Source of the DNA: Bremia lactucae
Lineage: Eukaryota > Oomycota > Peronosporomycetes > Peronosporales > Peronosporaceae
Direction: 5' to 3'
Length of the DNA stretch: 64,000 nucleotides
Assembly (NCBI RefSeq): GCF_004359215.1
Contig: NC_090623.1
Location: forward strand, 824,366-888,365
Below, in pieces: positions 55,500 to 64,000 of this stretch. Position 1 is the first letter of the stretch, and each line of letters opens with the position of its first letter. The position numbers and the translations under genes are program-made. The notes beneath the pieces are model-generated. The model was not told the origin of the DNA. It made no database searches and was given only the letters and a program-made list of their open reading frames with translations.

Positions 55500-57120
55500 T
55501 CCACGAGTAAGGTAATCTCGCCACTTTCGGCATAGGCAAATGGTGCAGCTTAAAGCGTATACCATTTACCGATAATTTTTCAGAAGGATACGTACTGTAG
55601 CTGGTTTGTCTAGCCAAGCTTTGCGGTTGACGCTTAGTAAATTTTGGACAAAAAACGTGATTTAAAAAATTAACATTTTTGTGACACGATGCACAGTATC
55701 ATCGATGTATGTAAAAAGCTCGAATTTGTCCTCACCAGAGTTGTGAAGCCGTGACGAGTCGATCAGCGGAATCGTATAACAATTATTGGTCATTCAATAC
55801 CAAAGAATCAGGTTGCCCTTAGTGGGCAACCAAGGCTTTTTCTGGGGAGCAAAATGTAATTATTCGCGGTCTCTTCTTTCTTTGTGATGTTAGCAGTCAA
55901 GCTTAAATCCTTTCGTAGTAATTTTTATGATCACTTCGTTTCAAGTGGTGCAAATTAGCATTGTTACCATTACCTGAGTCATTACAAGATGACTCCTTAT
56001 CATATGGGCTGAACGAACCGAACTTCTAATAGAAAAATTCCTTGTTCGATTCATTAGAGCCCGCTGGCTTAAATAAATTGACCCTGACTAATCCGGAGGC
56101 CTTAACGATAAATCAGATGATATGTCTTTTCAGCCAATAATCTGCTTTCCTTTTATAGAAAGACTAAATATTGCTCTCTGTCGGGTAATATCACTCGCTT
56201 GAATGACTATTGGGTTGGGTAGGATGATGTAATTGGCTCCGTTACATACTAGGTACATCTTAGTACATGCAAATGCGGCTAAGGCTCGCCCTCTCGTCGT
56301 GGGTGTTATGACAATGAGGGCAAGGAAGTGAAACAACTCCTTCTTTGTATTACAGAGGAGGAAATGGCCATGGACTAAGCTATGCATCGATTGGAGCGGC
56401 AGCGAGTTGGCTCGGTCATCTCATAACTTGGTGGCAGATCCAGAGAATGAGCTCTCATGTGCAGCGCGTTTGTAAGCGCGTCGCTTTTTTTACGTGGTAA
56501 ACGCCAATAACCAAATTTTTCGTGTAATCGTTCCGCCTAACCAGGCTTACGCTGCGCTTTCATGCTTCTTATCTATCGGTCAGGGTAGAAATGATCTAGC
56601 GGACCATACCTAAACGTTGCGTACTCTACTGTTTTCTAAGACTTTACCCATTACCAGAAGCGATTCTGGTAACCATTCTATATGGAAGGTCTTTGTACGA
56701 GAGTGGCCAATTTAAAAGTTTCCGAATCTATTCCGCTACGTTTGAAATGGCTGTTATATTACGTTGAACGCTGAGTTGTCTTTAAAGCAGCCTGCTACGG
56801 TACGCATGGGTATCAGGTTAGTTCCTCGAGCACCTCAGTTTTGTCTAACAAACGGAGCACATTGATCTAAGCTTTGATAAAAAAGGAATATAGAGTTAAA
56901 AGATGTTAGAAAGCAGATAAACATCAGTAGATATTAAGCATGAGACGGCGTGTTCATTCCACAATTCGCGCAAAGCTCGAACGAGCAGGATTCCCACCAC
57001 ATTCGACACATCTGGAAAGAAACGGGTAAAAATGACTTTAAGTTGGCGCGGGGTGCCCTACTGGGAAGAACTAGGCCCTAAAAAAGCTGGATAATAATGT
57101 TCGATAAGCTCTGTGCCTGA
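55500..57120. other. Unassigned repeat debris
   Basis: No confident gene or domain over 1.6 kb. The 85-codon minus-strand ORF at 56130-56387 is not recognised. Confidence 0.35.
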
Positions 57121-57324
57121 TTGCACAGAGAACGTATACAATCTAGACCCTATAAATACCTCGCATATACACGTAATCTTCCGCTTAAGCTGAGCACATA
57201 CTCAGTGATTTACGTTGGCTTGCGTAAGCCGTATCGGGATCCTAATCAAATAGACTCAGAGGTGCTTGCTCCAAAAAAGACATTTATCCAACAGAGCTGC
57301 ATTCTCGTCACGATGTCCAGCTGA
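57121..57324 (+). pseudogene. Gypsy integrase C-terminal fragment
   Basis: YSVIYVGLRKPYRDPNQ followed by SEVLAPKK resembles the Gypsy integrase tail (…FYVGLLKPYxDP…LAPR). Only about 60 codons, ending in a stop. The family differs from elements A-D. Confidence 0.45.
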
Positions 57325-58990
57325 CCATTTAAGCGACGTTGTTCGCATTTCAATGTCAAAAGACGGCTTTGGACATCGTCAAATGTTTTTCAAGTAATAG
57401 CGAAAGCCTCATATAGAAGTTGCACCTCTTGCGTTAAGGCGACAAGAGCTGTCATTGATGTTTTAGCTCCTCCCGCGTTGCTCGATAAGCAAGAAAACCT
57501 TTAGTTTCACGTGGAGAATTTTCTAAAGCGACGTTTTCGCAATAAAATTTAGATTTGGTGAAGTGGCTTGGGTGCTCCTCGTTTGAAAACACTTGTGAGT
57601 AGGAGGCGAATCTTCGGCAAGATAGCCCTTACGCGATGACGTTTTCAAACGACGCTTCACACCAGTAGATGAGGAAGTCATTGGATCTACAACCATAGTA
57701 TGGATGCATTGGCTGCATGTGCAACCGAAGCTTTAGTGCCTCCGTATACTTCACGTACACGACATGTTTGTGCTGGCTAGCGAGACCTTACACTGTACAC
57801 GATACACATAATTGGTCTTTGGCCTTCAACTTTGCAAAATCAAATCAAATTGTCCGTTAAAGGCGATGTCTGCTGCACAGGCGCTGGCTTATACAGCCCA
57901 TATATTTCTCAGGCGACGATTTTATTAAAATCATTGGATGTGCGCACCATCATCGTCTTGATCCGTTTCATCGGAATAGGGTAACGAGTATCGTCTATAT
58001 TGAGGACACCAAGTCATCACGTGCGTACGCGTCAGGTACTGACATTGCATCGTGATCTATATAGTAGTATATATTTTGTTGAGGGCCTTGTATGAAACGA
58101 TCTCCGCTAGCGCGTTTGCCTTAAGACCAGTGATCCAGCTGGCGTCTGGCCTGCAACCTATCAAAGATATCCTTCCACACTGGGAGCTTTAAAGGCATAC
58201 TCTCGTTGAGCCCTTGCAGTCGCAATAGTCATGAACCACGGCGAGTATTTCCTATGAAGGATTTCCTGCTCTTAGTGTTCATTGAGTGGGATGCATTGAG
58301 TCGAATCCTCAACCCCGTTCCACGCGTAGCACATGTAGCGCATACGCGACGATTGTCATTTTTGCGCTTAGGTGTGACAGGATCGGATTTCTCATCCTTT
58401 TGCTTTACGAGAGTGTGACTATCGTAGTCCAGAATAAAGTCCTGATTGAGGACACTCTAGAGAATCGAGGATTCATTGAACGATGGCATACGGCACGAGA
58501 AAAATGCATTGTTGAACACAAGCTCTCGATTAAAGATGCCGTTGATGTACTACCTTGAGGTGTTAATAGTTTCTTAAGATGATCTATTGGACCGGACGCA
58601 GCACGTGTGCATCAAGGAAATTGAAACCAGACTTTCCAAGTACTTAAAGAGTTACATTGAAACCTTCCATTGATGATGAGACTGTAATTCAGCTGATTTG
58701 CTCAATGACGTTTGAGGAAAGAAAGGTATATATAACGAGTGTGATAAATTGCATGTGGTATAGAAAAGATTGAGAGGCTGATCCAACCACTTTCATATAA
58801 AAGACGCACGTCATGTGTACGTGGATTCACAAAATGTCGCATATTCTCATGAATTTACCGATTAGCGACAAGCAGCATCTGTTGTTATAATATTATAAAC
58901 TGGCGTGCACTAGGCGAGCGAGAAAATTTGCATTTGGTCTCAACAAACGCAACGAAAATATCGAAACGGTGTTATGAAAGATACTCCTTC
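57325..58990. other. Unassigned repeat debris
   Basis: ORFs at 58206-58418 and 58286-58558 overlap in different frames and show no domain. I see nothing else that can be supported. Confidence 0.35.
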
Positions 58991-58994
58991 TCAA

Positions 58995-59330
58995 GTTTGA
59001 TTTATGGACGTCGACCTCCAAGAAGGAAACCGAGACAATGGATGTCTTAGTTGATAACGGAACAAGTGTAGGCGCTTATACAATTGACCTGATAGCGCCT
59101 CCACAGTTAAGTTCAAAAATCAATCAATCAATCGACATCGACATCGCCAAAGTCAAATTGGTTATTGCATGGTATGCGAAGGGGTAAGGTCAAGCAGATT
59201 GCGTATATGTCATAAAAGATGAACACGTGGCCGATATTCGGTCGTTCCTGAAAACGAATGGGCTCTTAGCTCATCGATGAACATTGATGAGTTGTATTTA
59301 ACATCGATGCTACTGGTGCGCTAGCTTTAA
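58995..59330 (+). pseudogene. Gypsy fragment (protease-to-RT linker)
   Basis: Plus-strand sequence at 59010-59110 (KETETMDVLVDNGTSVGAY, then IDLIAPP) matches the segment at about 32885-32970 of element B and 10390-10450 of element A. Only about 300 bp is present. Confidence 0.6.
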
Positions 59331-59494
59331 AATGATTGAAAGAAGCTTAACGCAATGGATTTGAGCGTCAGCCATCACAAGGAAAGTCCTTCAGCCATTG
59401 ACATTTGCACGAAAGAAGTATGTAGACCATACTGGTCGCTTAAACAATGCGACTTAAAACTCCGTTATCAAATGACAGTTACAATAATCTTTTA

Positions 59495-59762
59495 TTGGCA
59501 AACGGGTCTCCTTGTTTTACTCCTCGTGTCGGATGCAATGCAGGCTGTATGTTTTGGTTGATAAGCAGGTGCGCTTGCGGGTTCATGTACAACAGCCTGA
59601 CCCATCGAATGAATGAAGCACCGAAACCCATCCGATCAAGCACGCGAAACATGTATTCCCAATTGACTCGATCAAATGTTTTCTGGAAGTCTAAGAAAAG
59701 CGCATATGCTTCTTCATCGCGAGCCGTTTCCAGGTCTTGCAGGTCGGCGAGAAATCTGACAT
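59495..59762 (-). pseudogene. LINE (non-LTR) reverse transcriptase fragment
   Basis: The minus strand reads, without stop over about 85 codons: FLADLQDLETARDEEAY, ALFLDFQKTFDRVNWEYMF, GFGASFIRWVRLLYMN and HPTRGVKQGDPF. These are ordered LINE RT motifs, with the first catalytic Asp in LDFQKTFD and the RGVxQGDP block. The FADD box would lie further on and is missing. The surrounding sequence is unrelated Gypsy debris, so the fragment is truncated on both sides. Confidence 0.85.
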
Positions 59763-59979
59763 GGTGTTTGTTCTTCCTTGGATACTGCCGTATAGGTGAG
59801 CATGTTTGAATATCGCTTCACTCGTTTTGTTCGAGTAATGACCTAAAGCGCTGCCTTTTCTCATGCACAGCCGCCTAAAGCAATCTCCGCAGTATGATGG
59901 GTGGTGATGCGGAGGTCTTGTGCAGTCGTACTAACGACAAAACTACAAATGAGGACATTACACTAACTCGTAGTAAATT

Positions 59980-60290
59980 TTCACGCTTGTGGCAGCTCCA
60001 AGTCGTTCACCAGATGGCCATATGATGAACAAAAGACAGGCATCGAATCGATTTAATGCTGTCAATTTATACATGGCTCATATTCCCCTTGCCATAGTAT
60101 TCCCAGGATGACATTAAGCTTAATACCAAATCCAGTACAATTAAAACATCATCGTACTATGATTTGATTTCATTTTGGCTACACGTGTCTTCACATTTTA
60201 TCGAATGTCCTATTGCAAGGCGCACTGTCATCCTCGTTAGAGGTATATCACGCTCATCAAACTTATGCCTACGATCTTCTAGCGATTGGT
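59980..60290 (-). pseudogene. Gypsy retropepsin-region fragment
   Basis: Minus-strand DNA aligns with element B 32215-32450: gagcgtgatatacctctaac against gagcgcgacatacttccaac, then the VRLATG region, and the caccagatggcc/caccggatgacc block. It is therefore the protease part of a family-1 element, in the opposite orientation to the linker fragment at 58995-59330. Confidence 0.55.
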
Positions 60291-60599
60291 GCTAATAATG
60301 TGTTTTGAAGCCCCACAATTCTTTCGGGAGCGAGGGAAAATTCCTTAGTCATGTTCAATTAGCAAGGTGATGAGGTTAATCGCAGCACAAGGGGCTGTAG
60401 CACATATTGACTGTGTGTTGGGAGTGTCTCCTGTTAAGACGCCTGCAAATTCTGTTGACGATGCTGGATCAATAGGGCACCCCACCCCTCCTAACCCCAA
60501 CCATATATTTGACGGACCGCCACGCCGATAAGATTTCGCAACATCGTCGGACCCGCATCGTCTGCTATTGTTAGCAGGAGGTCAAGTTCTTTGTTATGT

Positions 60600-61044
60600 G
60601 TTTCTTGGCACTACTGCTTCAGCACAAGATAACTTCCACTGGTAATAGTATAGGAAATGTGCCTCTGGATACTTCATGTACACGACGCGCAGCGGAAGAT
60701 TTCAAGTTGCTAAGGGTAGCTAAGCAACATTAATCAATACTAAGAAATGCGTAGTATTGGAAAAACGTAAATTGTATTCAATATTTTTAATTTTACGCAT
60801 TAATACTTTCTAGTGCTGACATGAATATATTGATATACAATACAGCCCATTCGCGCGTTTAGCAGGATTATTGGGGTTGATATAATGGCCTATATCAACC
60901 AATTACCATAATTGTCACGTTACACTGCTACAATATCACCAAGCGTGCTAACATTGACAATATCATCTGTAAAGATAGTACTATTTATCTTTATTTTAAT
61001 TTCTTCTTAAAGATAAGATTATGAATGCAGCGGGCACCGTTACA
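60600..61044 (-). repeat. Decayed LTR remnant
   Basis: Contains LTR family features in order: ggcactactgcttcagcaca, cttcatgtacacgac, tgatataatggcctatatcaacca, and a terminal caccgttaca. No internal region is attached on either side, so it is a decayed solo LTR. Confidence 0.6.
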
Positions 61045-61489
61045 TAGCAAGGTGTATTGGAAACTATTTAATCTATAAATAACACCTTAAGTTAAGTGAA
61101 ATGAAAACTGTTTCTTATCCTATATCTCCTAAATAAATGGTTGGTCTAAGCTTCGCAACTACAGAAGCGGGTGTAACACGCTCTATGCTTCCTGTCGTGT
61201 TGAATGCATTTTCGGCTAGGCTAATATTTACATAATTCGATTCACTATTGAAGATTGTTAAGAGAGCTTGTCTTTGCTTGCCGAAGGCTGTGCACGAGCA
61301 GATTTAGAGATTACTAAAACTAGAAGGCAACGAAACAACAAATGGCAGCTGGTATTTTGGTGGTTACACTGACAATTACTGAGGGTGTTTTTCAAAAGAA
61401 TATATAAGAAATCACAACTTGGTCAGTAAACGTAAAAGCAGTCAAGTGCAATTAATTATCAGCCACGCCCACACACAGCAAATCTGGTC
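61045..61489. other. Intergenic downstream of the secreted protein gene
   Basis: About 445 bp, AT-rich; no ORF or repeat noted. Confidence 0.5.
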
Positions 61490-63745
61490 TTAATGGCGCA
61501 ACATGCGCTTGCTAGCACTGGCATTTAGAATATCAGCGTTGCGGTTCAAGATGACAGCGTCTTTGTGTAACTTACTTTCTTCCGCAATAACATTGTTGAA
61601 ATCACTATATGCGCCATAGTGTTCAGTATAGCTGGCTTTGGCTCTATTGACATCACTTTCAGCCATACCAATATTATTTTGGGCTTTGTCAGCTTTAATT
61701 TGAGAGACGTGGGCATTACGTTTGGCCTGGGCTCGTTGAATGATGATGAAAAGGTCTTCTTTGGCGATGCGGGGAAAGTCTTCTCTGGCAATGTGAGGTA
61801 GGTCTCCAGGGGCGATATGAAAAGAGTCTTTAGTGGCAATGCCGGCAGTCTCGAGGGTACCTTTGGCCTTGCCAGCGTTAAGCTTTGGTACTTTGTCGTC
61901 AACTTTTACTACATCGAGATTAGAAGCGGCTTTATTAACCATTTGAAAATACGTCGTTTCTTGTGCCTTGAAAAAATCCTTGTTTTTCACAAAAAATTCT
62001 TTTGCTTCTTGACTAACGGCTTTGTAGTAAGCGAGGGCTTCATTGGCTTCCGTCACAATTCGATTGAAAAATCTAAGGCTTTCTTCAGCGTTAGCTTGGG
62101 CTTTCACGGCCTTCTCTTCGGCCGTTTTTAAGACGCTCGCGTCGCTAGGCCCACTCTTGGCAAGATTGTCAACTTCAGTCAATTTCAGCTGGGCTTCCGT
62201 GGCTTTCAAACGAGCATCCCGGTAGCAACTTTCAGCAAGATTAATACGCGTTTTGGCGCGGTTAAATGATGATACAACTCTAGTGGAGAGGACCTGAGTG
62301 TGCGAGTGAAATGCCTTTTGTAGATTGCTTTCAGTGTACCGGACTTGAAGGCGTCCTTGCGTGGCCGGACCATTCTTTTCGAGTTTGCCAGTACTAAAGG
62401 CAGTGCCAATATCATTAAGTTTCTTTCTTGACGCGTCCACTCGGCTTTCAGCGACTATGATTTCCCGATCATATCTTTCGGCTTTTTTTACAAGTGCTTC
62501 AAACTCAGCGGCTCGTTGAGCATTGGCTTTGGGTTGAAAATCTGCTGCTATCACGGCTTTATCTTCGGCATTGTCGTCGTTGACTTTATTAGCTCCTACG
62601 CCCTTGTACAAAAGGCGCAGCTTGAACCACAATGTTCGGAAATATTTACGAATTCTCGCGACAAGGGTATTCGGCGCAACCATTTCCATGAAATGCATCA
62701 ATTTCGCGTCCAAACTTGCGCCGTTCGCTCTTGACCACAAGTATTGGCCATACGGCGTCAGTTTGTTGTTAATAAACACGTTGCTCACGTGGTCAACGTA
62801 TTTCAAGGATCTCCCGCGTTCACGCTGGTAGCCCACAAAAAGAAGCAGCGCACGGAAGTTTTGTTGATTGTAGACGTCTTGGATATTTGTAACTACGCCA
62901 AGCTCTGCAGCCAGCGCATCAATTGGCTTGGTCGCAATCGTTTCTAAATCAAAGAATACTTGACCACCCACGGTAGTAGTTGCCTTGCCCTTATATGACA
63001 GTAGCTTGCTACCATAATATTCGAGCAACACCGCAGTCACTTCTAGGCTCTCGTCATAGTGTGGATTGTCTAAATGGATGTAACGAATGTAGTGCGATAA
63101 AAGTTTTATTGGAAAGTCGTCTGGAGATGCGATGCCACCTTTGGGAGACATCTCTAAAGCCACGGATCGCGGGGAGAGTTTTCGAAGCGACCACGATTCT
63201 GATAGTGCCGACGCAAGGCCAACGGCTTGACGTTTACTCGATCTTGTCACGGCACTTTTGCTTGATACGTCTGCAAGAGCCTTCTCGATGGCGATTGCCA
63301 ATGCTGATGGCCCATAATGATTCATCATGATTGTCACGACTGCATGATCTTCTTTGTAATCAGGCAAGTGAGTCCTCACGAGATTACGCAGTCTGTTTAC
63401 CTCAGCCGTGAAGGACTCCGTGGATAAGTCGTCGAGCTTCGTGGGTGCGGTGTCCCAAGCGAAGCCGCTGGGTGTACCGTCGTGCTCGTGTGACAAAATT
63501 TTCACATAGGGCATGTCACCGACATCGGCTTCGACTCGTACAAAAAGTCGTTTAATTTCGTTCTCGATTGTCGAGATGGGAATTAACTCCAGTCTTCTCA
63601 AACCAACGGTCGTCCCGCTGAAAAGAACGGTCAGGGACTCGTTCTGCATCGACGTAGCAGTGGCATCAACAAACAGAGAGGCCACCTGAAGCGTTAATGC
63701 CGAGTACAACAAAAACATTGAATAGTTATGCGCAGTTCGTGGCAT
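61490..63745 (-). CDS. Large secreted effector-like protein (751 aa)
   Basis: An intronless gene. The start used (MPRTAHNYSMFLLYSALTL) gives a signal peptide ending near DATA; an in-frame ATG at 63760 adds five residues. About 20 residues later is LRRLEL, where an RXLR-type motif would be expected; the last Arg is replaced by Glu (RRLE), so host translocation by that motif is uncertain. The first 370 residues are helical with paired VxMMNHYG and VLLEYYG segments (AVVTIMMNHYGPSAL, TAVLLEYYGSKLL) that resemble a repeated effector module. Residues about 400-750 are Ala/Lys/Glu-rich with heptad-like patterning (long coiled coil), interrupted by a short near-repeat (FHIAPGDLPHIAREDFPRIA). Family unknown to me. 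It stands alone beyond a retroelement block, as the RRLR/LWY gene does. Confidence 0.75.
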   Translation of the reverse strand: MPRTAHNYSMFLLYSALTLQVASLFVDATATSMQNESLTVLFSGTTVGLRRLELIPISTIENEIKRLFVRVEADVGDMPYVKILSHEHDGTPSGFAWDTAPTKLDDLSTESFTAEVNRLRNLVRTHLPDYKEDHAVVTIMMNHYGPSALAIAIEKALADVSSKSAVTRSSKRQAVGLASALSESWSLRKLSPRSVALEMSPKGGIASPDDFPIKLLSHYIRYIHLDNPHYDESLEVTAVLLEYYGSKLLSYKGKATTTVGGQVFFDLETIATKPIDALAAELGVVTNIQDVYNQQNFRALLLFVGYQRERGRSLKYVDHVSNVFINNKLTPYGQYLWSRANGASLDAKLMHFMEMVAPNTLVARIRKYFRTLWFKLRLLYKGVGANKVNDDNAEDKAVIAADFQPKANAQRAAEFEALVKKAERYDREIIVAESRVDASRKKLNDIGTAFSTGKLEKNGPATQGRLQVRYTESNLQKAFHSHTQVLSTRVVSSFNRAKTRINLAESCYRDARLKATEAQLKLTEVDNLAKSGPSDASVLKTAEEKAVKAQANAEESLRFFNRIVTEANEALAYYKAVSQEAKEFFVKNKDFFKAQETTYFQMVNKAASNLDVVKVDDKVPKLNAGKAKGTLETAGIATKDSFHIAPGDLPHIAREDFPRIAKEDLFIIIQRAQAKRNAHVSQIKADKAQNNIGMAESDVNRAKASYTEHYGAYSDFNNVIAEESKLHKDAVILNRNADILNASASKRMLRH

Positions 63746-63760
63746 TTGACACGGTTTCAC

Positions 63761-64000
63761 CGATATTTGAAGGGATTGTTAATCTCGACTTCTTTTTTTT
63801 AATAAATTTTCGCAGGTTGATATGATTGGCTTATTTTATACGCATGCTTAATGCTTACGTACGTACGGGACGATATGATAGCACCATTTTAAAGCCTGAT
63901 CCGGAGATAACATCTTAACGATCCTAATACGGGAGAGGCATTTTTTATTAAATATGAATCGAGTTCAGTTTCCATATCAATCTAACGCGCTCCATGACTT
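63761..64000. other. Upstream region of the secreted protein gene
   Basis: AT-rich sequence that should hold the promoter of the minus-strand gene. No specific element can be named. Confidence 0.4.

Overview
The window comes from a plant-pathogenic oomycete of the Peronosporales (downy mildew or Phytophthora type). The evidence is a secreted RRLR/LWY-type effector, an oomycete transglutaminase-elicitor gene with an octapeptide array, short (about 60-80 nt, one about 150 nt) GT-AG introns, and a mass of oomycete-style Ty3/Gypsy elements with TGTAAC...GTTACA LTRs. Species cannot be fixed from sequence alone. Two runs of N (614-713 and 42630-42750) are assembly gaps, and both sit in or beside retroelements.

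Layout. 1-2100: a small unknown ORF, a gap, then a decayed Gypsy gag-protease-RT on the minus strand. 2897-4171: a three-exon C2-domain gene (minus). 4983-12064: a nearly full-length Gypsy element (minus; element A) with both LTRs, whose 3' LTR is split by a solo LTR in the opposite orientation. 12170-13470: a dead Tigger/pogo-like transposase. 13471-17366: decayed sequence with LINE and Copia reverse-transcriptase fragments. 18079-28294: a gene island with a secreted subtilisin-like protease (+), NSE4 of the SMC5/6 complex (+), a transglutaminase elicitor-like protein (-), a SWEET sugar transporter (+) and ribosomal protein eS4 (-). 28795-38072: a retroelement graveyard with a gag-only family-2 element, a Copia fragment, a 5'-truncated Gypsy (+; element B), and a gag plus LTR fragment (-; element F) joined tail to tail with B. 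38475-40919: a large RRLR/LWY effector (-). 42319-61044: further Gypsy remnants (E +, C -, D +) and LINE, protease and LTR scraps. 61490-63745: a second large secreted protein with an effector-like N-terminus (-).

How it fits together. Host-facing genes (secreted protease, elicitor-like transglutaminase, sugar carrier, two secreted effector-like proteins) are interleaved with housekeeping genes (NSE4, eS4). The two large secreted proteins stand alone between transposon blocks, as expected for the repeat-rich compartment of oomycete genomes. No retroelement looks intact: frameshifts, stops, changed catalytic residues and internal deletions are common.

The least expected signal is that Gypsy elements A, C and E each carry an additional ORF between pol and the 3' LTR, read in the opposite direction to gag-pol and starting about 100-150 bp from the polypurine tract. 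All such ORFs here are broken, but the shared position, start spacing and a similar N-terminus in two of them suggest a once-functional antisense gene.
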